This document shows positions 12,250 to 21,994 of a stretch of DNA of 64,000 nucleotides, one piece after another. Position numbers and translations under genes: made by a program. The DNA is from Cyclaneusma minus (lineage: Eukaryota > Ascomycota > Leotiomycetes > Marthamycetales > Marthamycetaceae). How positions within the stretch are numbered: position 1 is the stretch's first letter; each line of letters starts with the position of its first letter. The stretch spans positions 963,254 through 1,027,253 of the forward strand of contig JAKZHN010000014.1 in the NCBI GenBank assembly GCA_037179335.1, given 5' to 3'. Below the pieces are notes generated by a model that saw nothing but the letters and a program-made list of their open reading frames with translations, was not told where the DNA came from and ran no database searches.

Positions 12250-12430
12250 ATGTGTCATGCTGTCGTCGATGTTGGGTGACATGTCCCTCGTCACGTGTTA
12301 CCCCGAGCCCTTGATGTCTTGAGGCTATAAAAGGCAGCCTTCTCCCCACTGTCTTCGTCTCCCCAAGAACAGATGTGTAGGTCAAACTTTCCACGCCAGC
12401 AACTCGTCGTCGCACTTCGGTGCTGAGGCG
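12250..12430 (+). promoter_or_regulatory. Core-promoter module 5 with upstream element
   Basis: ATGCTGTCGTCGATGTTGGG at 12257, CGTCACGTG at 12290, GGCTATAAAAGGCAGC at 12323, TCTCCCCAAGAACAG, TTCCACGCCA, then CGTCGTCGCACTTCGGTGCT, a tail shared exactly with module 6. The cleanest full-length example. Confidence 0.75.
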
Positions 12431-12580
12431 AATTTGATACGCGACCAGCCCCAGGCCCTGCTTCACCTCCCCCGAACGAAGATCCGTTCTTCGATATGCC
12501 CCGACCTCCAGTCATCTCGGCCGAAGATTCGTCGATCTTCGAGAGTGAAGATGAAGAATAGGACCTGATCGACCTGGGGT

Positions 12581-12890
12581 TTGACGGTAGCGGCGATGCC
12601 TTCGGCAGCACTGTCATTCTGGAAGGCTGCGATGTGCTTTTTCAAGTACATCCAGAACGGACCACCTCTTGATATCAAGTTGGACGGGGAAATTACCAAG
12701 GAATTTCTGATCAGACATGCCAGAGCCTTAGGCTCGCCGATGTTCTGGCATGAAATACACATGCAGTTCCCGGGTATCGTGAATGGGTACGAGGGAGGCA
12801 AGCTTGTCGCCACTGACCAAGAAGAAGCCATACTGCGAACGCAAAAGCGAATCTTGGACTTGGAAGCTGCCGTCGCTGTGTCTTGCTGTT
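12581..12890 (+). pseudogene. Unit 5 coding fragment, unknown family
   Basis: The frame open from 12581 to 13006 encodes a normal-looking soluble stretch including LDGEITKEFLIRHARALGSP, FWHEIHMQFPGIV and EEAILRTQKRILDLEAA. The last helix runs straight into the GCTGCCGTCGCTGTG element of unit 6 and becomes cysteine-rich nonsense, so the genuine fragment ends at about 12870. No start codon links it to module 5. I do not recognise the family. Confidence 0.4.
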
Positions 12891-13150
12891 GTCGATGTTG
12901 GGGCCTCAAAGCTGGCCAGCTCACCTTCCAACTCCCCGGCAACACCACCGCCGAAGTAGGCCTCGCCATGTCCATAGTCTCGTGTCCCCCAAACGCAACC
13001 TCGTGAGCCCGGATCCCTGCCCTTGCCTTCTTCTGGCTATAAAAGGCAGCATCCTCCCCACCATCTTGGCTCCCCAAGAACAACTTCTGTTGTCGGATAC
13101 TCCACGCCATCAATTCGTCGTCGCACTTCGGTGCTGAGGCTGAAGAGGAA
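12865..13150 (+). promoter_or_regulatory. Core-promoter module 6 with upstream element
   Basis: GCTGCCGTCGCTGTG and TTGCTGTTGTCGATGTTGGG at 12868-12900, then GGCTATAAAAGGCAGC at 13035, GGCTCCCCAAGAACAA, CTCCACGCCATCAATTCG and the shared CGTCGTCGCACTTCGGTGCT tail. The element-to-TATA distance (about 135 nt) is longer than in units 3-5 because about 60 nt of extra sequence intervenes. Confidence 0.75.
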
Positions 13151-13152
13151 AT

Positions 13153-13208
13153 GGAGAACCAGGAACCGGTGAATCTGTGAGGATTTCCCAAACCGTTCCT
13201 GGTTCTCC
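13153..13208. repeat. Perfect 14-bp inverted repeat downstream of module 6
   Basis: GGAGAACCAGGAAC (13153-13166) and GTTCCTGGTTCTCC (13195-13208) are exact reverse complements around a 28-nt loop that includes GGTGAATCT, as at 9648-9693. Its position relative to the TATA box (about 115 nt downstream; about 87 nt in unit 2) would put it in the 5' leader of any transcript. Confidence 0.8.
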
Positions 13209-13602
13209 AGTATGACACCAAGAAGCGTTCGAGAGAAGAGGTAGACCTCGACTCAGCAACTCCCGACGTCGTCGAACCTCGTGTGAAGCGCAAAAGACGG
13301 GCCAAGGAGGAAATGGCAAAGGCCCGACTGGAGGCTGCCGCTTCCACCCAAGAGACAATTGGCGCTCCGTAAACCTCCCAACTCTTGACTTTGCGTTTCT
13401 TCCTTCCTCGAGAAGACTAAGTCCGTCACCCCCTCTCGTTCGGCTTGGACATGCTTCGTTCGGCATAGAAAGGCGTCTTGGGTGGACAGTTGTTTGTCGG
13501 TTTGGCGCACATGGCACAATGATACCCCTGGGCACCTCATTATGGGCGGCGTTTCAATCATCTACGACATTCGACAGCTTTGTATGATTCTCTTCATAGC
13601 GG

Positions 13603-13645
13603 CTGCCGTTTGAATGCTCTGCTGTCGTTTGTGCTCGGTGCCATC
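13603..13645 (+). promoter_or_regulatory. Orphan upstream element
   Basis: GGCTGCCGTTTGAATGCT then CTGCTGTCGTTTGTGCTCGG. It matches the upstream element of other units but no TATA module follows within 200 nt; the AlkB-like fragment begins instead. Confidence 0.45.
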
Positions 13646-14306
13646 TCCGGCGCGAGTGGGAGAAGATATCGCGGACGTCAGCAGCAAGGCCGTCACTCAA
13701 CACGTGAACAAGATTCGTGCCACGAACTTGAAGGCCGGCGCTGCCATTTCTCCCATTGCTGGCATGGCTGGTCATGGATCTCGAGAGATTCGCGCTGTCC
13801 GTGCTGCTCTCGATGTCAGTACCAACACGGTCAAGTTCGTCCAGATCGGCTGGAACGAGGACACGCGTCCTTACTACGATCCCAACGGCGTCAAACCAAT
13901 CAACCAATCGCGTGATGTGGATCCCTGTTCCTTCGAAGTCTGGATCACGTGGGCATGCCGTCAAACAGCAGGACAAAAAGGACCTGTCTGTGAAGACTAT
14001 CGTCGAGAAATTGAAGACGAGACACGAGGAGCAGTGACGGAAAAGAGCCATGGCGAGCCCATGCGCTTCACAGTCGAATCCACTGCTGCGTCCTGGCCTT
14101 TGGGTGTCAAGATCGGAAGCTCCAAGGCTTACAAGCCGGACGTTCTCCAGATGGTTTTGAAGCATGGAGACCTGGTTGTCATGCACGGCGTACCTGCATT
14201 CGCCGATGTCTGCATTCAGGGCTCGACAGAGGTTGGTGGAGACTGGTACTGCCAGGTCGTGCCGGTGGTCGAGTACAGCAATGTCGGTAGTCGCCGACTG
14301 CAGTGA
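13640..14306 (+). pseudogene. Chimeric fragment with AlkB-like dioxygenase piece
   Basis: A frame open from 13614 to 14306 (about 220 codons) has two parts. The first (about 13655-13930) includes DIADVSSKAVTQHVNKIR, which resembles a helix-turn-helix-like region common in fungal proteins, and AGMAGHGSREIRAVRAAL. The second (about 14050-14200) includes GEPMRFTVEST and VLQMVLKHGDLVVMHG; the latter matches the AlkB family signature where 'L..GDL.VM.G' precedes an iron-binding His. The expected HxD and distal His-Arg motifs of a 2-oxoglutarate/Fe(II) oxygenase are not seen, so the domain is partial and catalytically dead. The fusion of unrelated parts suggests recombination. The AlkB assignment rests on one motif. 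Confidence 0.4.
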
Positions 14307-14454
14307 TTTCCTACGGGAAGGCGAATGCGATGCTGGTGATGCTTGCGATCCTCGCCCGCGGTCACGGATGGAGGCACAAGAACAGCCACGTGGAACCGAG
14401 TATGATGACTATGAGCGTGCACGTGGATGATTCGACTCCTCGATCTCTTCTGGC

Positions 14455-14535
14455 GGCTATAAAAAGCCTCGCTCTCCCCACTACCTTTTCCTCCCAGAAA
14501 CAATTTGTTGTCGTGGAGTGTCTTATGTCATCTTC
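14455..14535 (+). promoter_or_regulatory. Core-promoter module 7
   Basis: GGCTATAAAAAGCCTCGC, CTCCCCAC, then CCTCCCAGAAACAA and TTATGTCATC in place of CACGCCATC. GCACGTGG lies about 35 nt upstream (14419). Confidence 0.65.
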
Positions 14536-14549
14536 TTGGTTGTCGCGGA

Positions 14550-14853
14550 CCACATACACGAAGGTCGAGGGCATCTCCGCTATGCCCAAGGCCATTAAGG
14601 AAGGCCTGGTGGGTGAAATCTCGAGCGCCTTGAAGATGCTTCAAGAAACCGGCAAAATGGTTGCCAGTGATGTCTCGAGGAAGCAACAAGCTGTCACGCA
14701 GCTTAACTTCAGATTGATGGACGCCAACAACAAGGGCATGCAAGCCGAAGCTGAGAAGAAGCTGGCCATCAACGAGCGTGACTGGATGAGAAGACGATCG
14801 AGATAATCAACCTGCAAGTGACCATCCACAGGTTGAGCAACGAGCTCACGGTG
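14550..14853 (+). pseudogene. Coiled-coil fragment, frameshifted
   Basis: Directly after module 7 the sequence encodes TKVEGISAMPKAIKEGLVGE, then a helical stretch (SSALKMLQETGKMVASDVS, MDANNKGMQAEAEKKLAINE) reaching a stop at 14806. A frame change at about 14785 restores similarity: KTIEIINLQVTIHRLSNELT continues in another frame. Thus one indel breaks a single coiled-coil protein. The first block recurs at 26990-27047 (TKVDGISAMPKSIEEGLLGD), and the last recurs at 23843-23879 (TIYRLSNELKTA), each attached to different neighbours. A likely acceptor precedes the first block. Unknown family; heptad-like spacing suggests a structural or scaffold protein. Confidence 0.5.
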
Positions 14854-14870
14854 GGTGGGCTGCTCTCTCC

Positions 14871-15170
14871 GCGGCTGCCAATGATGTGCTCTGCTGTCGT
14901 TGATGTTCGGTGCCGTTTCCACGGTTTGCGGCATCACAATGGCTCCTCCTGCCGCCGAAAACGTGTCCCCAATCGGGATTGCGAACCTTCCTCGGCAAAG
15001 ACACAAGATCGTCGCAAAGCAAGGTGTCGCCGATGCCTGCTGGAAGCAAACTTGGCATCGAGATGAACAGCTGCAAGCCCTTGTCTCTTGTGGCTATAAA
15101 AGGCACCACGATCCCCGCTCTCTTTGGCTTCCCAAGAATGGATCCTCTTGTGGAATCTTTAATGTCCCTG
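14871..15170 (+). promoter_or_regulatory. Core-promoter module 8 with upstream element
   Basis: CGGCTGCCAATGATGTG and CTCTGCTGTCGTTGATGTTC at 14871-14915; GGCTATAAAAGGCACC at 15092, ATCCCCGCTC, TTCCCAAGAATGG and TTTAATGTCC. The segment between element and TATA (about 165 nt) is the longest seen. Confidence 0.7.
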
Positions 15171-15858
15171 CTCCCCTGCATGGCCGGTGCCAGTGCAAGA
15201 GCAAACGTCGGGAGACCTATCGTGGACAACATTGAACAGCGCTTCGATGCTTACCTCGATGCTGAGAAAAAGGTCAACCGCATGAACATTATCGACAACC
15301 GTGTTCACGCCTGTGTTTACTTCATCCATTTGGAATGGGTGCTGAGATTGCTGACCTGCGGGTCCTAGCCACTTCGCAGACCCAGTCATGCCCCAGAACG
15401 TGACAATTCGCGCCCTTCTTCAGTTTCGGATAACCGACATCACCCCGAAGGAATGGAGTCACCTGATGACCAAGTCCGCGGTTAAACGACGATACACACA
15501 TGTGTGCAGCCACAGTCTTTGAGCTTTCGTTCTCTGCTCGCCGCATGCTCGCTGACGTTTTCGAGAATCACGCCTTTTCGCGTCAGACCGTTCATCTCCG
15601 TTTTTTCGCTGCGCTGCTTAGACAAGACTTTACAGACAGACAGATGGATCGGATAGGACAGACAGATATCATGCGACTGATTCACAGCTGTTAACAGCGC
15701 GCCTGATGTCCTGCTGACCGTCGCTTATCGGACAACGTGGCCACCAGCAACTCCGACCGAGGTGACCCCGTCCCGAGACCTACTCGCATTGTAGTTGTTG
15801 AATCTTGTGCCGAGGTTTAGACGAGGACGACGAAACTGCTGAACTCAGGTCCTCTTCG

Positions 15859-15945
15859 TCTATAAAAGGCAGGGTGATCTGCATCTCTTTGCCTCCCCAA
15901 GATGCAGTTTCTCCTGTAGAAAGATTTACCTGCCCATCATCTGCG
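15859..15945 (+). promoter_or_regulatory. Core-promoter module 9
   Basis: GTCTATAAAAGGCAGG, GCCTCCCCAAGATGCAG and CCTGCCCATC. No upstream TGCTGTCGTCG element was found within 200 nt. Confidence 0.65.
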
Positions 15946-16082
15946 GGTGAGAGACGCGGAGAGCGAGTACTTGGAGCTTCGCAAGCGTGCGAGACAATGT
16001 CGGACACGTCAGAGACGTGCTGATGTTCGTCTCGACTTGAAGCGTCTCCGCAAGCAAGCCCAAGATCGCAGCTTACTGCACG

Positions 16083-16705
16083 GTGAGCTTGCTGTCCTGC
16101 ACTGCGCCCGGTGACAAGAAGGTCAAGAAGGTTCAGAACTTCAACAATGACTTGCGCATCCTGAAGTTTCGCACCCTCAAGCGCTTCAACATGACTCTCC
16201 CCACGTACAACATTGTCGCCCACAAGCTGTTCGAAGCCCTGGCTTGCTTTGGCGGTAGAAACGCACTGGCTCAACCAGGAATGCAAACGCCACCAGCTGA
16301 CGGCATGTGGTATGAAGCCTGCTGCCGTCCCTCGAGTTGGCTACTACGAGGCCAACCGCCGTTTGTTGGTGGCGATGCAGAAATTGATGACCGAGTCAAG
16401 CAGCCACTCAACAACATGTGCAAGCTCGGTGCTCCCGACAACGCCGAAACAGGTTTGGCAAGCGGTGCTCAAGAGGACCTGCTTGGAAACGTCGACATTC
16501 GAGGCGAACGGCCTGTCATTGCAGACACTGGTCTTGACGCATCGCAGTTGGATGCAGTCAAGCGAATGATGACGAAGAAGGTCGCAATCATCCAAGGACC
16601 ACCAGGTACCTGCTTCTGCGACCGGTCAGGAAGACAAGGTGGCCGAAGACACACAGGATGTTGCCAGCGGTGCACTCACCCGGCAAGACGTTGATGAGTT
16701 CATCT
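16083..16705 (+). pseudogene. SF1 RNA helicase (ZNFX1/Upf1-like) fragments, broken at Walker A
   Basis: The first part (from about 16100) encodes KKVKKVQNFNNDLRILKFRT and is not recognised. At 16336, in another frame, comes VGYYEANRRLLVAMQKL, the 'YFEAYRHVL.ALQ' segment that precedes the helicase core in ZNFX1-like proteins. At about 16532, back in the first frame, comes LDASQLDAVKRMMTKKVAII then QGPPG, the Q-motif and Walker A region (family consensus LD.SQ..A, IIQGPPGTGKT). GKT does not follow directly. A GKT codon triplet appears at 16682-16690 and is brought into frame only if the GT-AG segment 16606-16667 is removed, giving a spoiled GPP-AVHSP-GKT. Motifs II-VI are absent. A dead, internally deleted helicase fragment. 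Confidence 0.6.
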
Positions 16706-16957
16706 CTGCACCGAGTACATGTCGAGGCAAAGAAAACGAGATCTTGGTGTTGTGATGAATGCGGTTGATGAGATCGAGAAGAGTGCTGGTCAGAACACGG
16801 CAGGAAGTGTTCTGAGGCCATTTGATTGATCTTTTGGGTGTCTGGCCACGTCCGGTTCATCAATTGTCGCGCAGCAAAGCTGCTACCGCCCTCACGACCC
16901 AGCTCTCGATATGTCCGCTCTGTATGCTTAGAATCCCGCTCAGGGTGACTCCTGGGT

Positions 16958-17045
16958 GGCTATAAAAAGGCAGGACGATCCGCACTACCATGGCCTCTCT
17001 AGGAAGACTTTTAGTCAGGGAGCATGTTCAGGTTGAGAACCTGGA
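16958..17045 (+). promoter_or_regulatory. Core-promoter module 10
   Basis: GGCTATAAAAAGGCAGG after CAGGGTGACTCCTGGGT (a short motif also seen before module 11), then GATCCGCAC and CCTCTCTAGGAAGAC. An ATG lies in the leader at 16990, and a frame of 203 codons runs from it. Confidence 0.65.
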
Positions 17046-17601
17046 TGTGGTGCTCATGGAGGTTGCACTCATGGGCGTGAAGGAGAACCACGGAGACCCC
17101 TTCTACGTCAAGCCCAAGACGCCCGCCCCGAACCCCCAAGCTCTCAGTGATATGGATCGTCTGACCAGGCTTGCGAGACTCGCGCAGAGTCTCCCGACCG
17201 TGAGTCTCCTGTCCGGGAGTCGTCTGTCCGGGAGTCACCTGTCCGAAAGTTTGAAGGTGCCGATACTGGTGCTCACAACTACTCCCAGTACTTGGGAGCC
17301 TATGACGACCAGATATACAGCGGCATGGTTGGAAACCCTGAGATCGGCAACGATGCTGGTCCACACTTCACCGACTACAGTCGGATCTCGTCGCCTCACT
17401 CACGACGCCACTAAGATCTCGGATGCAGTGTTGAGTAAGTGCGGTCTTGCCCGTCATACTGGACAAACCTTGATGACCAAGAAGACGATTGGTGCCAACG
17501 ACCCCGAGAATGTCCGCATTGTCAGCATGGTCGAGAACGACCACAGGGAGGCCGAGGAGGCTGACGGAGATATGATGGACGTTGAGACTCGCAAGCAGTA
17601 G
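16990..17601 (+). pseudogene. Unit 10 frame with 'GANDPEN' block
   Basis: ATG at 16990 opens 203 codons ending at 17601, the only unit where an ATG frame starts inside the promoter module and stays open for a full unit. The first 130 codons look composite and include three near-copies of a CTGTCCGGGAGTC unit (17203-17250). The last 70 codons contain SDAVLSKCGLARHTGQ, TKKTIGANDPENVRIVSMVE and an acidic tail. The SDAVL...GANDPEN block recurs at 19478-19600 with one in-frame stop. This may be a real chimeric gene or a chance fusion of an old exon to the module; composition and the composite N-terminus favour the latter. Confidence 0.35.
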
Positions 17602-18062
17602 ATGTCCATGGTGCGCCTCACAATGATTGGATGGGAAGACGTGCGGGATTGCAATGTCGCAAGCTATCGACTTTGCTGTATCCTGACCATCCAACTCTGG
17701 ACAGGGCTCCCACCGACGCTCTGAATGTCTGCGGTAGAAGTTTGTCGCGCTCCAAGTAGTCTCAAACTACTACGACCAACCGCCGATTTGCTTCTTCGGG
17801 TTCGACGAGAAGAGCAAGTTTGTCGTGGACCTTCTTTGTGTGAGACCCAGACGGAGCTCCCATTGATCCTCCACAGTTCTCTGCATTCTGGCTCGGTCGG
17901 ATGGCCATCAGAACAGCGGAAGTCAATACAAACGTACTCGAAGGACAACATCCCTTCCAGTCCATGCCTCGAGTATCCCGCAGCCAAGCTGCCACCACCC
18001 ATCGACCCTGCTCTTGAATTGTTTGCCTTGTTTGCCGAGCTTCGCTCAGAGTGATTTCCGGA

Positions 18063-18135
18063 TGCCTATAAGAAGGCCCTACGGTCTCCACCACTTGGCT
18101 TCTCCAGGAACACCTCTTTTGTGTCGAAGAGATTA
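18063..18135 (+). promoter_or_regulatory. Core-promoter module 11
   Basis: TGCCTATAAGAAGGCCC, GTCTCCACCAC and CTTCTCCAGGAACAC. The TATA box is TATAAGAA. AGAGTGATTTCCGGATG upstream resembles the AGGGTGACTCCTGGGTG before module 10. Confidence 0.6.
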
Positions 18136-18172
18136 GGTCAGGCCAGTCTGGTCGCGGGAGCCCTTTCCACCC

Positions 18173-18290
18173 ATCCGCCGAGCACCCGCGTCATATGACG
18201 AATTCATGCGAGAAGTTGAAGCTTTGAAGATACTCACCAGTATCAAAGCAAAGAACGTCAACTACGTCATCGAATCTATGCTGGTAGGCC
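18173..18290 (+). pseudogene. Short fragment, 'YDEFMREVEAL' block
   Basis: Encodes YDEFMREVEALKILTSIKAK and NVNYVIESMLVG, a helical piece. Similar starts occur at about 9361 (YDEFMSGG) and 21531 (ERFMEEVNNL), suggesting another recurrent exon. No complete frame. Function unknown. Confidence 0.35.
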
Positions 18291-19077
18291 ATACTATGTG
18301 GCTAGTTAGCGAATAATGTGCCGGTGGAAGTGTGATGCCCTTCCTCTCCATCACAATCCAGACGATCATCATGCTCGTCCTCGTCCTCCTCGTCCGGATC
18401 ATGTGGCTCGCTCACATCCGCTTTGCAGGCCACGCGTTGCGCCCTATCAACCGCACGCAATTCAGGGGATACGGATCGGCCTGGATGGACAATGACAGAA
18501 CCGGCGTCTTTGACGCCCTTCCCATCCATCACTGCCTCAGAAAGGCATGGAATGCGACGATGCGCGCTGGGAGGGTTGATGATCGACAGTAGCTCCCAGG
18601 AACGTCAAGACAAGATGTTTCGCAAACCACTCGTGTGTTGGGCTTTGACGCGCCGGATTGACCGAGCCATCTGCCACCGTGACCGTGTTCTGCTCCCGTC
18701 TCGTTCTCTTCCGCGAGACGCTCAATGATCTTGATGCTGCCCACGATATGGCAGATGCATACAAAGGCTTCTCTGAGACGATCAGCTTGGACTCTGACAC
18801 GATTCGTCCAAGTGCGGTGGCCGACAACTCAGCCCAGGATTTCAGTCGCCCTCCACTCAGTGATCCTGCTGATATCAATCCCGAGCGACGCACCCAGGAC
18901 TGGAAGTCCCTTGCTTCTGATCCGCCAGCATCCGCCAAGCCCATCTTTTGCCTTCCTCTCTCCACAGAGAAATTATTCGGGAAGGGAATGGGGAAGATGC
19001 ATAAGGCCCGTCGGGCTGCCTGCCGCCTCTGCCGGGAGTCGTGGTTACACGTGACTGCGCTCAGGGGTAGCTTTCGG

Positions 19078-19170
19078 ATCTATGAAAGGCAGAATGATCT
19101 GCACCCACTTTGCCTCTCCAGGAAAACTTCTCGTCCGCGAACTGTTCACGCCATTCTGGAGCGAGAGCAA
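19078..19170 (+). promoter_or_regulatory. Core-promoter module 12
   Basis: ATCTATGAAAGGCAGAATG, CACCCAC, GCCTCTCCAGGAAAAC and TGTTCACGCCATTC, with TTACACGTGAC about 30 nt upstream. The TATA box has decayed to TATGAAAG while the downstream motifs survive. Confidence 0.6.
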
Positions 19171-19275
19171 CTGAGCACCTCCTCCCTGGAGTTCATCTCC
19201 GCGTTCTTCGACGTCGACCGCAGCGAGGTCGAGAACCGAATCAAGAACATCTTCCCGAGGATAGTGTGGCAGCAC
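19170..19275 (+). pseudogene. Unit 12 coding fragment
   Basis: Directly after module 12 the frame encodes STSSLEFISAFFDVDRSEVE then NRIKNIFPRIV, a plausible helical domain piece, before running into non-coding-looking sequence with CTGCTGTCGTCCACG at about 19310. Function unknown. Confidence 0.35.
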
Positions 19276-19474
19276 GGCCCACCGCAATGGCTGCTGTCCT
19301 TTCTTTCGCCTGCTGTCGTCCACGGCCCGCTGGACCCTCCAATGGCCGTGGACGACACAATGGGGCGACAGAGCGCGAGAACCTTGCCGTTCGATGGTTG
19401 CCAAAGACGGCGACAGGGGCCGCGCACAGAAAGAAGGCAGTGCCATGTCGGGTAGCAAAGAGTCGACCCCTGAG

Positions 19475-19700
19475 GCTGGCCTCTCGGATGCGGTGTTGCA
19501 CAAGCGCGCGCTTACCCGTGTTCCCAGAAGATGATGTCCAAAAAAGACAATCGGTGCCAATGACCCCGAGAATAATCGAATCGTCGCCATGGTCGAGAAC
19601 AAAGGTCTCCGATGGCAATGGATTGCAGATCGCATCCATCGCTGGCTTTCCACGATCGGCACACGGCTCAAGCACCGTGGCACATGGAAGTTCGTCTGGT
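19475..19700 (+). pseudogene. Second copy of the 'GANDPEN' block, with stop
   Basis: Encodes SDAVLHKRALTRV, an in-frame TGA, then KKTIGANDPENNRIVAMVEN and KGLRWQWIADRIHRWL. It aligns with 17415-17550 and extends further, so it shows the original downstream sequence that unit 10 has lost. The pattern 'R.V.M.E..G..W..IA..L' is common in fungal DNA-binding-like proteins, but I cannot name the family. Broken by one stop codon. Confidence 0.45.
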
Positions 19701-19769
19701 CTTCCCATCTGGGCACTTAACGACATCATCCGGGAAGAATCCATGTTTGTCCGAGTCGCCACCCTCCAA

Positions 19770-20105
19770 TGATTCCAAGGAGTACATCGGCTACTCTCTC
19801 AAAGGTGCCACTGCGAATGGGAAAGGGGAAACGTTCACGTCGCTGGATCCGATGAACATACCAACGTTCGGCAATCTTGGCAATTCTCGACGACGGGTCT
19901 TGACTGAGCAATTCCCTCAAGCGATGATCAATCAGGTGAGTACACTCTCAAGGTGCGTGCCGATTGAGCGTCCGCTGATCCACAATAGCCAGGTTCGACG
20001 CTTCCACAACTGGCCAAAGCCGCCATACAACGAAGCCATTCTTGGAGTGCAAGTAACTCGCACTACCGATATCATCGATGTCAAATTCGTCTCTAACAAG
20101 TACGT
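19770..20105 (+). pseudogene. Intron-bearing fragment, unknown
   Basis: An exon-like frame (including SLKGATANGKGETFTSLDPM, IPTFGNLGNSRRRVLTEQFP and QAMINQ) ends at CAG|GTGAGT at 19936. A 53-nt intron with CTGATC and ACAATAG follows, and exon 2 would read PGSTLPQLAKAAIQRS before a stop at about 20100. The splice signals look genuine, so this derives from a real spliced gene. No family recognised. Confidence 0.4.
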
Positions 20106-20199
20106 AACTGTCGGATTGAGATATTCAGAGCCTGCCTTGGTGTCTGTGCCCCGGGTGACTCTGAAATTGAGATGTCTTGGAGTCGTGCACAGGCTTTTC

Positions 20200-20330
20200 G
20201 AAGCGAGGCTGGAAGGATGGGGGAATGTGGGAATGTGAGCATCGCAGGATGAGAGCATGGGGGGATGGCAGAACGAGCGGTTGCGAGAAGGGGGAAATAG
20301 GAGAATGAGAGCACGGAAGATGCAAGATTC
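20200..20330. repeat. Degenerate GGATG/GAGCATG minisatellite
   Basis: Roughly 20-bp units built of GGGAATG, GAGCATCG, GGATGAGAGCATGG and AGAACGAGCGG repeat six or so times. They are translated on the minus strand only as low-complexity Pro/Ser/His. From 20330 to 21300 no gene or promoter module is seen. Confidence 0.5.
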
Positions 20331-21301
20331 TTAATTCCATAGAACTCGAGTAGCGAGAAACAATCCAAGTGGTTAGAATTGGCCCAATTGACTCAATATG
20401 ATGCAAGTGACGTGAAGTGATTTAGATAACTCGTAGCAATCCAGGTAATGAATAAATGTACCGAGACTTTCTTGCTTGACAAGGAGATGGAAGTCCAAGA
20501 AGTACAAAGAGCGAAAGCATTGCAACTTTTGATCATTTCATCGGAGACTGAAGTCAGGTCATAGACTAATCCAAAGCAATTGTGATGATGAAGCAATCTT
20601 CACCATTGTGTATCATAGTATCAAGAAGGATGGAGGGAACCTGGGTGAGTGTGAACTGGGAGGAAAGCAAAAGTTCACAAAAGACAAAGATGTGGAAATG
20701 AACCTGCCTGGTATCAACTAACAACCATGACTGAGTGTGTCATGTGAAGTAGAAACCTGTAGATATGAGTTCTGCACCCTCGTGACCCCTTTTCAGGGAT
20801 GGTGAAGCTGTCGCCACCAGTGAATCTGTGAGATCTTGTGGTTTCTGTGAATGTAGAGGCCGACCAGTTTCAAGGCTGGATCCGTCTCAAGTGCCGGGAT
20901 TGGTGCCGCTTGGACGAGATCTCTTTGTTTCTGGCATTGCGGCATCATCGTTGCTTCAGACAGCTGCGGTATGGCCTATGTCCAACGCCTCACGCCAGAG
21001 ACCACCGCTTTCGAGCGGCCTGTTGAAGAAAGACCAGAGCATCTTGCCGTGCTCACACTTGGCACCGAGGATGACGAGGAGAGTCTTCTCAATAGCGACA
21101 AAGACCGAATGACGGCCTCTGTATTGCCCAAACATCCTCCAGCGAAACAGCGACTCCCCCGAAACTCGACTCGCATCGCCAGGCACACTTGCTGCTATGT
21201 GCGAGCTCCTACCACCACTGCCGACGACTGGCCCCGAAGACGAAGCTCGACGACAAGGGAGAAGTCACCTAGCCCCTTGTACTCGACGACGAGGGCAGCC
21301 T

Positions 21302-21390
21302 GGTTATAAGAAGGAGGACAATCCGCAGAATCTCGAGGTCCCCAAGAACACGTCTTCTTTCGCATTATTCCACGCCCTTGGTTTTTCCAG
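21302..21390 (+). promoter_or_regulatory. Core-promoter module 13
   Basis: GGTTATAAGAAGGAGGAC, ATCCGCAG, GTCCCCAAGAACACG and ATTCCACGCCC. It belongs with modules 14-17, which share CTCGAG/ATCTCGAG-type words after the TATA box. Confidence 0.65.
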
Positions 21391-21739
21391 GGAGCTTCCC
21401 AGAGCCCGCCGTCAAGGAGGCTGCCCCACGCGCCAAAAGCCAATGGCAAGGCAAGAGGTTCACCCCCATCGCCGCTGCCGATGCCTGCCGCCGGAGACGA
21501 AGCTGACGCCACGATGAACGCGGCCAGGCCTTGGAACGGTTCATGGAGGAAGTTAACAACCTACCACGACTCCCTCTTCCCCATGATCTCGATAGGCTTC
21601 AGACTTTGATCGTCGAAGAACACACCCGCGATCAGCAGTTCCAGGGAGAGGATAGACTAAGAAGGCGGGTTCGACAGCCACTCAGATCTCGGCGACCAGG
21701 TAAAGAAATCCGATCCCATCTTCTGGAGGAGGTCATACT

Positions 21740-21815
21740 GGCTATAAAAAGGAGCACAATCCGCACAACCTCGAGATCTCCAGGAGCAATCGTCCTTGAG
21801 AGACAATCTAATGCC
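21740..21815 (+). promoter_or_regulatory. Core-promoter module 14
   Basis: GGCTATAAAAAGGAGCAC, ATCCGCACAACCTCGAG, then ATCTCCAGGAGCAATCG. It lies only 438 nt after module 13, the shortest spacing in the array. Confidence 0.65.
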
Positions 21816-21901
21816 GCCCCCCGTGCCAGTGTGGAGCCAAGATGCCTGGTCCATTGAAGGACGCTGCCGGCCAACTCCCGGGCACAGCTAAGAAGAGCTG
21901 G

Positions 21902-21994
21902 GCTGGACTCTGGGCAGAGAGATGGCGAGGTCTTGCCTCCATTTTGTGACCCAGATGACGGTCCATGGAGGCAAGTTCATCTCCACCAAGATGT
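21902..21994 (+). pseudogene. Partial copy of the 'REMAR...VHGGKF' exon
   Basis: Encodes GWTLGREMARSCLHFVTQMT then VHGGKFISTKM, matching 11067-11158 over about 30 codons at both DNA and protein level, then diverges abruptly after AAGATG. A clean example of a fragment transplanted between units. Confidence 0.65.

Noticed and set aside
18658..19455. 265-codon + strand frame covering module 12
   Set aside because: Starts at TTG, passes straight through the conserved promoter module, so most of it cannot be one protein; only the 19170-19275 piece was kept.
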